DNA of 20,437 nucleotides. It comes from Corallochytrium limacisporum. Lineage: Eukaryota; Opisthokonta. A program made the translations under genes and the position numbers. A model generated the notes under the pieces. The model ran no database searches. It saw nothing but the letters and a program-made list of their open reading frames with translations, and had not been told where the DNA came from. Location of the stretch: contig PDIP01000087.1 in NCBI GenBank assembly GCA_002811645.1, forward strand, positions 30,887 to 51,323. The letters are read 5' to 3'. Each line of letters opens with the position of its first letter. Within the stretch, counting starts at the first letter, position 1. Shown piece by piece: positions 1-8,194 of this stretch.

Positions 1-1039
1 CGTTGAGCATATCGGAGATGGCTTGGATGCCCTGTCCACGCTCCGACAGTTTGCGTGCAGGAAGACCGTCCAGCTGCATTTCCGCAGTCGGAAGCGACCT
101 CGTGCCCATCTTGTTCTTCATGCGCAGGATCTTAATGCCTGGGTGCAGAATACGGTCTGCTCCAGATTCCTCCTTGTATTTCTTGCGCGCTTCCTCTACC
201 ATCCTCGTGGACACAAAGAACAGAGTCAGGCCCTTGTTTCCTGGGATAGTCTCGCCGGTCTTCGGGTCGACCTCACGAGCGAGCGTCAAACTGATCTCCG
301 TGTCGGAACGACTGGCAGCAGAAGTGAACCACTTAATGCCGTACAAGCGGTGAGTGAAGACGTCCGCGTCTGGGCTTCCACCGGGGAGCTGATCTTCGGG
401 CAGGTCCTGAGAATTGAGCGGGACAGCAATCGTCTCCGTGGCAGCGGCAACATCGGAGCCGCCCATGCGCTCCGTCATCCACTGGCCGGAGGTCAACCAC
501 TCCTTGGGGTCGTTGGTCAAGAGCCTTGGAAGAATCTCCTTGTTCAGGTACGGATCTTGAACGGTCCTGCACACGGCCACAGCAGCGTCGGTCATGCCAG
601 CGGGGCAGCTGTAGAGGCCGGAGAGCGGGGAGTAGATCATGCTCTTGGCCATCCAAAAGATACGTCCTTGCTCCTTGTATTTGGGATCCCACGGAATGGC
701 CGTGTAGCGTTCCTCGCATGTAATGTCATGCAGTTTCTCCCAGGCACCACAGACTTCGATATTGTCAATGCGATTGCCGAAACCATCGTACTGGTACAGT
801 ACTGGAACTTGTGTCTCAGCCAATTGAACCAAGCGGGTCATTTCCGGTGCGCGGTCGCCAAAGCGAATAAGATCCTCTTCGACTTCCTTCAGGAGCTGCG
901 GGCTGACATATCTCTGTACCAGAGACTGCAGTGCCAGATCGGTCTTGTACGGGTTCTTACCCATGTACGGCACAGGAGACGCCTGCGGTTTGCAGGACTC
1001 CGGAGGCACCTGGAAGGGCAGCTTGTTGCCGTAGGGCAT
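1..1039 (-). CDS. AidB-like acyl-CoA dehydrogenase, copy 1 (3' part outside window)
   Basis: FAD-dependent acyl-CoA dehydrogenase paralogue of the AidB/ACDH-11 branch, expected to oxidise fatty acyl-CoA. I translated the minus strand from the ATG at 1039-1037. It stays open for 346 codons to the window edge, so the C-terminal domain carrying the catalytic Glu is not seen. It aligns without a gap to residues 1-346 of the complete neighbour at 2706-4691 (constant offset of 3652 bases). Shared landmarks are the N-terminal LPFQVPPESCKPQ block, the FAD/substrate-domain signature MTERMGGSD, KWFTSAASRSD, and MKNKMGTRSLPTAEMQLDG. Amino-acid differences are frequent in the first ~220 residues (about 43 by eye) but only about six in the last ~125. 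No in-frame stop or frameshift is seen, so this looks like a functional tandem duplicate rather than a pseudogene. Family assignment is confident; substrate is unknown. Confidence 0.88.
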   Translation of the reverse strand, partial: MPYGNKLPFQVPPESCKPQASPVPYMGKNPYKTDLALQSLVQRYVSPQLLKEVEEDLIRFGDRAPEMTRLVQLAETQVPVLYQYDGFGNRIDNIEVCGAWEKLHDITCEERYTAIPWDPKYKEQGRIFWMAKSMIYSPLSGLYSCPAGMTDAAVAVCRTVQDPYLNKEILPRLLTNDPKEWLTSGQWMTERMGGSDVAAATETIAVPLNSQDLPEDQLPGGSPDADVFTHRLYGIKWFTSAASRSDTEISLTLAREVDPKTGETIPGNKGLTLFFVSTRMVEEARKKYKEESGADRILHPGIKILRMKNKMGTRSLPTAEMQLDGLPARKLSERGQGIQAISDMLN

Positions 1040-1336
1040 GGCTGGTTTGCTACTGACCGGAACTAGTTTCGACTTTTCTTTCTCAATGTGAACACAAAAC
1101 CTGAGCGGCTGTTGGTGATCGACCCTCGTATACGGTTCCCACTTATACCTTTGTGATGACTACTCTTAGGTCTTTGTGGACAGTCGAGCAAGGTACACTT
1201 TCCGGAAAACCTATTTCAAGACCATGGTCGGAGAATTTTGTTGTTCCAAAACGACCCCAATTCCTGCGAGTTTCTGCTTTTTTGGGGGGAAACGAAGGAG
1301 TAGTAATCTCTGATCCCAGTGCGATACAAAGAGGTG

Positions 1337-1386
1337 CACATACGCACACACACGCACACACACACACACACACACGCGCGCACACG
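1337..1386. repeat. CA/CG microsatellite
   Basis: An (AC)n tract interrupted by CG dinucleotides (gcacatacgcac..., then pure CA, then cgcgcgcacac). It lies about 300 bases upstream of dehydrogenase copy 1 and could adopt Z-DNA. Both strands give long CVCV or THTH frames that are not genes. Confidence 0.9.
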
Positions 1387-2140
1387 ATCTAAAGACATCA
1401 CCAACTTTTTTGGCCGCCGTCCAAAAATAAGAACCAAAAAGTCCCGTTCGAACCAAGGGAAAAAAGGCAAGCTCTCGCTCACGTCCCTACGCACTCTTTG
1501 CCCTCCGTGCCCCCCCCCCCTCACTCCTCCCTCTCTCCCCTTTGACTCGTTCCCCGGTTGAAAATTAAAGATTTGGCCAAACCCCCTCCCCCCCAAGGAA
1601 GAAGGGCAAAGCGAAAAGCGGGTCTGCCACACACGCTGCCCAACCCCCCCCCCGCCGCGAAACCCCAAAAAAAATGAAAAATGAAAAATCCTACCCCTCC
1701 CCGACCCCCGGTGCTCTGCCATCTCTGCCATCTCTGCCAGGTCTTTCACTATAGGGGAGCACCCCGACACGGGGTGGTCAGACCAAAGTAAATGAAGCAA
1801 AGGAAAAAGATAAACAAAACATCTCAATTTTTCGATCGGGACGATCAATCCCGCGGGGTAGACTCATTATTTCACTATTCACGGAGGGGGGGACTGGAAA
1901 ACCAAAAAGTAAAATCAGCGGAAAAGATGGGTTAAGAAATTGAAAGAAAGGGTGCTAAGCCCCTAAGCCTTTACCCGGAAACCCCTAAGAGATTTTCTGC
2001 GGTGCTTCCGGTAAATTCAGTACTGCTGTCCGGAATGACAAATATAAAACTAAAGAATAAAAAAACTGCTGAGACCAACAAAAAAAAACAAGAAACGATC
2101 GAAAGGAAAGGAGAAGGAGAACGAAGGAAAGGAGAGAGCA

Positions 2141-2232
2141 AAATCGCGCCATCCTTGTCCGGCCGTTGGGAATGGCACCTGGGCGGGCCGTCCCCGGCGC
2201 CCATCCCAGCTTAGTCGGTACCTAAAGTACTG
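2141..2232. repeat. Short dispersed element, copy A
   Basis: Starts with AAATCGCGCCATCCTT (2141-2156) and ends with GTACCTAAAGTACTG (2218-2232). Both boundary blocks recur, in the same order and orientation and at similar spacing, at 5478-5558. The middle is diverged. It may be a degenerate repeat, a regulatory module or an untranslated RNA. Confidence 0.45.
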
Positions 2233-2259
2233 GAGCAAATAACACGCGTACAAGGAGAT

Positions 2260-2350
2260 CTCTCTCTCTCTCTGCTCTGCTCGGCTCTGCTCTGCTCTGC
2301 TCTGCTCTCTCTGCTCTATCTCTCTCTGTGTCTTGCAGCAGCAGCAGCAG
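2260..2350. repeat. CT / CTCTG repeat followed by GCA run
   Basis: A (CT)n start, several CTCTG pentamer units with one CTCGG variant, a return to (CT)n, then five GCA units at 2335-2350. It is strongly strand-asymmetric (pyrimidine on +). It lies 3' of dehydrogenase copy 2 and between the two paralogues. Confidence 0.88.
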
Positions 2351-2570
2351 GGTTTGTCCGGCCAACTCTTTTTTCCCCCGCCCAGCTAAAAGCTAGGGCC
2401 AACCAAGGGCCCGGAGTTGGCTGGTGGAAAAAAAAAATGGGAGGAAAAGTTTTTAAGGTACGCTATCTCTTCCCCCCTGGGCCCTCCCCCCCCCGCTGGC
2501 TCTATTTTTGGCACAAAAGCAGAAAGGCCCGAGCAAGAAAAAGACACAAAGCTCAGACGGGAGCGCTCCC

Positions 2571-2593
2571 CCCCTCCCCCCCGGGGGGAGGGG
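2571..2593. repeat. Perfect C/G inverted repeat (11-bp arms)
   Basis: Arms CCCCTCCCCCC (2571-2581) and GGGGGGAGGGG (2583-2593) are separated by one base. It sits about 110 bases past the stop of dehydrogenase copy 2, so a role in 3'-end formation or a G-quadruplex/hairpin is possible. Similar C/G palindromes recur in other spacers of this window. Confidence 0.85.
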
Positions 2594-2705
2594 TTGCCTA
2601 GCCATACACAGCGCTGAGAGGAGGTGGGATTCTTTTGATTGACGACCGGGGTGTGCGGTGGTGCGGATTTATCGTTTGACGACAAACAATGGATCATTTC
2701 TTGGA

Positions 2706-4691
2706 TCACAGTCTTGCGCCCTGGGTTGAAGACGGTGGACGGCCGCCCGAGCTCCTGATCCCATTGAATGTACGGGAAACGCTGCCGTACTCCGAGGCCG
2801 ACCTGCGCCCACTCTCGGTGAGATCCCGCAGGCGCAGCGCAACTTCATTAGTCACCCCGGCAAGACCACCGGCGGCCAGCGGCGCGTGGTTGACATAGGT
2901 CTTCAGTAGCTCCGCATCGTGGTCTTCTTGGGTCATGAGAACATGCTCGTACAACATGCAGGCACTGTAGACACGACCAACCAGCAGAGCCAGGGATCGC
3001 ATGATTACGCAAATCTTGTCGTTCACTTCCTTCTGGTCGGTGCCGTACTCACCGGCCATGGCCTTTTGGAAGGCATTAGCACACGCCGTGACGACATTGA
3101 TGGCAGAGACAATGTCGCCTTGCTCATTGCCAAGGCCGGTCAGGGCGCCAATGTTGAGAACGTCACGGCAGATTGCAGCGACGTTCTTCAGCGCCTTGCC
3201 GCCGCTCTTCTGCTCCACACGCAGCAAGTCCAGGGCCAGAATGTTCGTGGTGCCCTCCCAAAGTGGTAGAACATGGGCATTGCGGATGATGGTAGGTATG
3301 CCTGTGTCTTCAATGTAGCCGTTACCACCGAAGCATTCTAGCAGCTCCTGATGGTTACGAACAGCATTCTTGGCAGCGGAAAGCTTCAGCACAGCGGTCA
3401 GAGTCCGCAGCGCCAAAGCATCACGGGAATTGATCTTCTTCTCCTGGTGCAGACCCATCATGCGCCCTAGGTTGAAGCAGAAGTGCATATCTGCTGTGCT
3501 ATCTGCCTGGATCACGTCCAGAACATGCATGTGCATCGGGTTGTCAATCAGACGGCTGCCAAAGGCAGTCCGCCGCTGCGCGTAGTCCAGCACAAGTTGC
3601 AGGTGGTGGCGCTGACCGGCCACGCCACCGATCGAGTTGTGCACACGGGTAACGTTGAGCATATCGGAGATGGCTTGGATGCCCTGTCCACGCTCCGACA
3701 GTTTGCGTGCAGGAAGACCGTCCAGCTGCATTTCCGCAGTTGGAAGCGACTTCGTGCCCATCTTGTTCTTCATGCGCAGGATCTTAATGCCTGGGTGCAG
3801 AATACGGTCTGCTCCAGATTCCTCTTTGTATTTCTTGCGCGCTTCCTCTGCCATCCTCGTGGACACAAAGAACAGAGTCAGGCCCTTGTTTCCTGGGATA
3901 GCCTTGCCGGTCTTCGGGTCGACCTCACGAGCGAGCGTGAAGCTGATCTCCGTGTCGGAACGGCTGGCAGCAGAAGTGAACCACTTAATGCCGTACAAGC
4001 GGTGAGTGAAGACGTTCGCGTCTGGGCTTCCGCCAGGGAGCTGATCTTCAGGCACTTCCTGGCCGTGGAGCGGAACGGCAACCGTCTCCGTGTAGGCAGA
4101 GACATCGGAGCCGCCAAGACGCTCCGTCATCCACTGGCCGGATGTGAACCACTCATCGGGAGTATTGGTCAAGAGCCTGGGCAAGACCTCCTTATTCAGA
4201 TACGGATCCTGAAGGCTCTTGCACACGGACACGGCCGCGTCGGTCATGGCAGCTGGGCAGCTGTAGAGGCCGGAGAGTGGGTTGTAGATAATGCTCTTAG
4301 CCATCCAAAAGATGCGTCCTTGCTCCTTATACTTCGAATCCCATGGAATGGAAATGATACGTTCCTCACATGTCATGTCGTGCAGCTTTTTCCAGCCATC
4401 GCAAACTTCGATATTGTCAATGCGATTACCAAAACCATCGTACTGGTACAACACCGGCTCTTGAGCCTCAGCAAGATGGTGGTAACGTCCTAATTCTGGT
4501 GCGCGGTCGCCAAAGCGGATCAGATCCGCTTCGACTTCCTTGGCGAGCTCTGGGCTGAAGTACCGATGGACCAGGGACTGCAGTGCGAGATCGTTCTTGT
4601 AAGGGTTCTTGCCCATGTACGGCACCGGGGAGGACTGTGGTTTGCAGGACTCCGGAGGCACCTGGAAGGGCAGCTTAGTGCTGTACGGCAT
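2706..4691 (-). CDS. AidB-like acyl-CoA dehydrogenase, copy 2, likely peroxisomal
   Basis: A complete 661-residue FAD-dependent acyl-CoA dehydrogenase, similar in architecture to bacterial AidB and nematode ACDH-11 but somewhat longer. It has an N-terminal helical domain with an AidB-type extension, then the beta-domain signature MTERLGGSD at about residues 188-196, KWFTSAASRSD, and MKNKMGTKSLPTAEMQLDG. The C-terminal helical domain carries ECFGGNGYIEDTGIPTI and PLWEGTTNILALDLLR. The Glu of WEG (residue 479) sits where the catalytic base lies in medium-chain acyl-CoA dehydrogenase. The last three residues are ARL, a PTS1-like peroxisomal signal; peroxisomal acyl-CoA dehydrogenation is plausible but inferred. 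No intron interrupts the frame. The start at 4691 is supported by collinearity with copy 1, whose start is at the same alignment position. Promoter elements should lie in 4692 onward, shared with the divergent AAA+ gene. The substrate cannot be deduced. Confidence 0.93.
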   Translation of the reverse strand: MPYSTKLPFQVPPESCKPQSSPVPYMGKNPYKNDLALQSLVHRYFSPELAKEVEADLIRFGDRAPELGRYHHLAEAQEPVLYQYDGFGNRIDNIEVCDGWKKLHDMTCEERIISIPWDSKYKEQGRIFWMAKSIIYNPLSGLYSCPAAMTDAAVSVCKSLQDPYLNKEVLPRLLTNTPDEWFTSGQWMTERLGGSDVSAYTETVAVPLHGQEVPEDQLPGGSPDANVFTHRLYGIKWFTSAASRSDTEISFTLAREVDPKTGKAIPGNKGLTLFFVSTRMAEEARKKYKEESGADRILHPGIKILRMKNKMGTKSLPTAEMQLDGLPARKLSERGQGIQAISDMLNVTRVHNSIGGVAGQRHHLQLVLDYAQRRTAFGSRLIDNPMHMHVLDVIQADSTADMHFCFNLGRMMGLHQEKKINSRDALALRTLTAVLKLSAAKNAVRNHQELLECFGGNGYIEDTGIPTIIRNAHVLPLWEGTTNILALDLLRVEQKSGGKALKNVAAICRDVLNIGALTGLGNEQGDIVSAINVVTACANAFQKAMAGEYGTDQKEVNDKICVIMRSLALLVGRVYSACMLYEHVLMTQEDHDAELLKTYVNHAPLAAGGLAGVTNEVALRLRDLTESGRRSASEYGSVSRTFNGIRSSGGRPPSSTQGARL

Positions 4692-4973
4692 GACTGATTT
4701 TGCTATTCACCACAACCAAAGTTTTGATATTCTTTCCCCTTGTGGACGAGGACTAGAAATCTACACAGGCTGTGAGGTTTTGTGCGTCCCTTCTTCTACC
4801 TTTGTCTCGCGAGCTCGCGCCAATGGGTTTAATAAGTTCGGAAATACATCGCCGAGAACTATATGGAGACAGACCTCCAAGAACTATTTAAAACGTAATG
4901 GAGAATTGTCCACGGCTGCGATCCACGAATCTTTGGGGTAGGAGACATTTGTGCCTTCATTGGCAACCCCGGT

Positions 4974-5013
4974 ACCAGTCCTTTACTGGTCGTCCGTACG
5001 CAATCTCGTACGG
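4974..5013. repeat. Two adjacent perfect hairpins
   Basis: The first hairpin is ACCAGT (4974-4979), a 5-nt loop, then ACTGGT (4985-4990). Three bases later comes the second: CCGTACG (4994-5000), a 6-nt loop, then CGTACGG (5007-5013). They lie about 300 bases upstream of dehydrogenase copy 2. They could form in RNA of either strand or in DNA. Confidence 0.8.
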
Positions 5014-5450
5014 GTTATGCGGGATTGAAGATTGGCCCTCTGTTCCCTGACCATCTACGGTCCAAAGCCACTCCTCTTCAAGAAATTCACGCACTTTCGT
5101 TACTGTGAAGGGAGTGCCACAAAACAAAGGAATGAAACGCGGGCTTATCTTCAGAAACGCAAAGAACGGGCGAGTATCGGCCCGCCCTCCTCGGGACGGC
5201 CAGCTCCAGGGGTAATTTCTCCGAGCGAGGCGTTCCTGTGAGAGTGGGGGCAGTTACAAACTCGACCTGTCAGAGAGAAATTTTTGGTGAGGAAGACAAA
5301 ACTCTGCCCAGTGGGCAAGCGATCTGACAAAATATGAGAGAGATGTGTTTCTCTGTGTGTGTGCCAGCCAAAGCCCGGGGACGGAAGATTTTCAAAAGTA
5401 TTTTTTTTGGTCGTCGGTTCATTCATATCCATCTCTAGTAACACTAAGCA

Positions 5451-5469
5451 TGTGGGGGGAAGCCCCACA
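5451..5469. repeat. GC-rich hairpin, 7-bp stem
   Basis: TGTGGGG (5451-5457), loop GGAAG, CCCCACA (5463-5469). It directly precedes the repeated element at 5478-5558. No function is assignable. Confidence 0.75.
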
Positions 5470-5477
5470 AGCGAACG

Positions 5478-5558
5478 AAATCGCACCATCCTTTCGGGCG
5501 TAGGAAGCTAAGTTAAACCTGTATGATGTGGCATGTTTACTCCGTACAAAAAGTACTG
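5478..5558. repeat. Short dispersed element, copy B
   Basis: Starts with AAATCGCACCATCCTT (15 of 16 bases as in copy A at 2141) and ends with GTACAAAAAGTACTG (13 of 15 as in copy A). The inner part differs from copy A. The GTAC...GTAC ends can form a small hairpin in both copies. Confidence 0.45.
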
Positions 5559-5883
5559 TCCCTGAAAATGGTCCGTGGTGGACTTGCTTCGAGGAAGAGA
5601 CCTGTCCAGAGCTGTCCATCGCCCCGGGAACCCCGTGTTCCCCCTTGGTCCCCCCCCTTACCTCTGTACCCTATTTTTGGGTCCCGCCAGCACCCCCTCC
5701 CTCTCTTCCGCCTGCCTTCCGCCAAAGGCGGGAGGAGAGAAGCAGGGAGGGGCGCAAAACTTAAAATACACACAAAAAAAAACAAAATCAACCAAAAAAA
5801 TAATGCGGGTCCTGCGCGAAATTTAAAATAATGATAATAATTAGGTTTTCAGTTGATAGAGTGACGGCAAAGCAAACCCCCCC

Positions 5884-5937
5884 CCCCCGGCCCCATTTGC
5901 GGAGCCCCCCACCCACCCCCGGCCCCATTTGCGGAGC
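5884..5937. repeat. Two-copy direct repeat, 22-bp unit, 32-bp period
   Basis: A 22-base unit (five C, then GGCCCC, ATTTGC, GGAGC) occurs identically at 5884-5905 and 5916-5937, separated by a C-rich 10-base linker. It lies about 0.9 kb upstream of the AAA+ gene. Confidence 0.88.
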
Positions 5938-6820
5938 AGAGGGGTCAGATGACATTTGTCCTAGGCTGTCCGGCTATTTGCGCTGGGTGCGCCGGGGTTT
6001 ACAGAAACGGAGACATCAGCTACTGCAGTCGGTAATGGCTGTATTCCAAAATTTAGTAATGAATGTATGTAATAACAACGAGATAGCATAGGTAGTATCT
6101 CTAAATCAACGGAAGACAGTCCATCCGCGGATATGCTCTATGCCCCGCGACACCGCGGGCTATTTTCGACCCTCCTAACTGAACGTCTTAGGCGCCGACT
6201 AGCGTCATCTACGTGACAATTTCTATACAAATCATATACCTAACCCAAACCGTCCATAAATTGGCAGGTATGCACACCGACTCCCTGTTTCCCCGTTGGG
6301 CCCCCTGGGCCCCGGCTCGCCAGCTCCTAAACCCCCCCCTCCCCAACCCCCTCTCCCGAAGGAACTGGGGGACACGGGCCCGGGCACCCCACAGCCGGCC
6401 CGCGGAACAGCCCTCTACGGAGAGGGGTCTCAGTGCGCAGAGAAGGGGGTGTCCAGTGGCCGCAAAGGACTGGGGTTGTCTGGGGATGTGGGCGTGTGAG
6501 TATCGGTTCGGTCTGTTCGGATGGCCAGTCTAACGCGCACGGTTGTTGACGGTGGATCACTGGTCTTTTCTCACTAGACAGAGGGAAGAAGGCCTTGATG
6601 ATGTTTAAGTGGGTGATCGTCTGGTAAATAACAGTCCTGCCAGGTCGACAAGGTTGGGAAAGTTGTACGGACGGGTAGTTCAAGAGGCTCCAATGGTTTA
6701 CCACTAGCCCTTGCGGTTATTTGAGTCTAATTCCCGATGTTCTCAGAAGTACTTGTATAGATCTCACTTTCTTGGGTGATCAGATAGTACCAGGAAATAG
6801 TATCAGCTTAAGCAGTCCAT

Positions 6821-8194
6821 ATGCTGACCGTCAGTAGGCACGCTGTCGGCGGGACGCTGCTAAGGGCGTCGTCGCAGCAGCTCCGCAGAAGCCCAGCCAT
6901 GATGTTCCTTGCCACGATTACTACGCAGAAGGGCAAGTCCGCAGCATTCCCAGTGCAATCGAATAATGGCGCCGACCAGGGGGTCGGATGGCGCCTTGAG
7001 ACAGACAAAAACCTTGACTACAACTTCTTTATTGATCCCCCGCAGGGTGTCGAGATCCCTCCGGGTGCCAGAGAGGCCGCGGTATGGGCCAGTGAGCACC
7101 CCATGACGCTGACCGCAACGGGTGTCGAGATTGGTAACTTTCGGCTTCCTGTCGACGATGCGGAGGCCACAGCCAGCCACGCGGAGAAGCCACCCGTGAG
7201 TGATCAAGACTGGTTCCTGATCAATCTTCCGACCAATCGCAAGATTGTCTACAATACACTCAAGGCCTTCAGTATGGGACAGCACGTACTCTATTCGGGA
7301 GAGACTGGCACGGGAAAGACTTGGATTGCCCGAAAGATTAGTCAAATGCTTGGTCGTGACCTATACATGGTAAGCCTAAACGAATATACAAAGAACGAGG
7401 ACCTCACCACGCGGAACACTTTCGGTGAGGAGAGCGAGGGCAAGACGGCCGTGAGCAAAGCAACAGTGTTGCAATGGATGGAGAACGGAGGCGTGCTGCT
7501 CTTAGACGAAATGCACAAGCCACTGGAGGGCGTCAGTGTGCTGAACAACATTCTGCAGTATGGCGAGTTCCGCATGAGTCATGGTGCAGTGATTAAACAG
7601 AAGGATAGCATCCTATGCTCTTGCATTGCTACCATGAATCCACCCAGGCCTCCATACCGAGGGGAGTCACCTTCTGGAGAACTGGCGTCTCGGTTCGGTA
7701 TTACGCTTGAGGTGCCGTTCCTGCCCCCAGCTGAAGAGGAGGCTTTGCTATCGTGCTTCATGTCGCCAGAACATGGAGCCAACGGGCGGCCCTTGAGTCG
7801 CACACTCGTCTCCATTGCCACAGAACTACGCGCGAACTACCCGACAACTATTCCTCTGCCCCTGTCCACACGGTCGTTGATCAACGTTGCACGACACATT
7901 GAGGCTTTCCCGGAGGACAATCCGGAGGAAATCTTCCTGATGACCTTCAACCCCTGCACCGTGGTCGAGGATCTGACAGTACGAAAGGCAATTCACAAGG
8001 TCCTAGAGGCCCATGACTTGGCTAATCGGGGCGCAAATGCACTGGCTGGGCATGCCAGTCGTCAGGCTGCTGCCACAGCCGGTGCGACGGGCGGTATGTC
8101 ACGCATGGACCAGAAAATGATGGAGTCCGAACGTAAGAACAAAGGACTGCTGAACCAGTTTCAGGTCAAGGACAATGAGCCGCAGTTTTTTTGA
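6821..8194 (+). CDS. Mitochondrial MoxR/CobS-type AAA+ ATPase (reading frame 1 of a probable AAA+-VWA gene)
   Basis: AAA+ ATPase of the MoxR/CbbQ/CobS/midasin-like class (AAA_5 type). The first ~35 residues are rich in Arg, Ser, Leu and Ala and lack acids, a typical mitochondrial presequence, which supports the ATG at 6821 despite a poor -3 base. Visible motifs are Walker A GETGTGKT (residues 160-167), Walker B LLLDE (226-230), sensor 1 around ATMNPP (270-275), Arg finger in ELASRFG (R291) and sensor 2 in LSTRS (R351), so it should be ATP-competent. Such ATPases work with VWA partners to remodel or metallate client enzymes (CbbQ-CbbO, NorQ-NorD, CobS-CobT). Here the VWA partner follows immediately in another frame. 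The printed frame ends at TGA 8192-8194, but the tail after 8164 is probably intron (see 8165-8247), so the domain is likely fused to the VWA part. The client is unknown. Confidence 0.9.
   Translation: MLTVSRHAVGGTLLRASSQQLRRSPAMMFLATITTQKGKSAAFPVQSNNGADQGVGWRLETDKNLDYNFFIDPPQGVEIPPGAREAAVWASEHPMTLTATGVEIGNFRLPVDDAEATASHAEKPPVSDQDWFLINLPTNRKIVYNTLKAFSMGQHVLYSGETGTGKTWIARKISQMLGRDLYMVSLNEYTKNEDLTTRNTFGEESEGKTAVSKATVLQWMENGGVLLLDEMHKPLEGVSVLNNILQYGEFRMSHGAVIKQKDSILCSCIATMNPPRPPYRGESPSGELASRFGITLEVPFLPPAEEEALLSCFMSPEHGANGRPLSRTLVSIATELRANYPTTIPLPLSTRSLINVARHIEAFPEDNPEEIFLMTFNPCTVVEDLTVRKAIHKVLEAHDLANRGANALAGHASRQAAATAGATGGMSRMDQKMMESERKNKGLLNQFQVKDNEPQFF

Larger units (their letters stand above)
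1040..2705. other. Non-coding spacer between the dehydrogenase paralogues
   Basis: No convincing gene. It holds the promoter of copy 1 (right after 1039), a CA/CG microsatellite, poly-C and purine-rich tracts, a GCC/ATCTCT repeat near 1718-1740, a CTCTG-type repeat with a GCA run (2260-2350), a C/G palindrome (2571-2593), and one copy of a short element also found near 5478. Predicted reading frames here are simple-sequence artefacts rich in CVCV, GGGG or PPPP. Confidence 0.75.
4692..6820. other. Divergent intergenic region (promoters of dehydrogenase copy 2 and the AAA+ gene)
   Basis: About 2.1 kb between two divergent starts, with no convincing gene. The first ~45 bases resemble those upstream of copy 1, so part of the promoter or 5' leader was duplicated. 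It contains two adjacent hairpins (4974-5013), a GC hairpin (5451-5469), a short repeated element (5478-5558), a direct repeat (5884-5937), a small CCCGCG hairpin (6144-6159) and C-rich tracts. The ~106-codon frame at 6213-6533 looks like chance: it is low in complexity, matches no family I know, and sits in a C/G-rich tract. Confidence 0.7.

Noticed and set aside
23-1066. Long + strand frame of 347 codons opposite dehydrogenase copy 1
   Set aside because: It is the antisense shadow of the coding strand; a similar shadow lies at 3483-4493 opposite copy 2. The minus-strand translations match acyl-CoA dehydrogenase signatures.
1447-1465. GTTCGAACC resembling a tRNA B-box
   Set aside because: The flanking bases do not form a T-stem and no A-box lies at the proper distance.
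5478-5558. Faint resemblance to 5S rRNA (GGAAGCTAAG)
   Set aside because: The remaining 5S control-region and helix blocks are missing, and the second copy at 2141 lacks the resemblance.
6213-6533. 106-codon + strand frame
   Set aside because: Pro/Arg-rich translation of a C/G tract with no recognisable domain.
8191-8193. TTG as start codon of the VWA frame
   Set aside because: A TTG start is not credible in a eukaryote with strong ATG contexts elsewhere. An intron fusion or the ATG at 8296 fits better.
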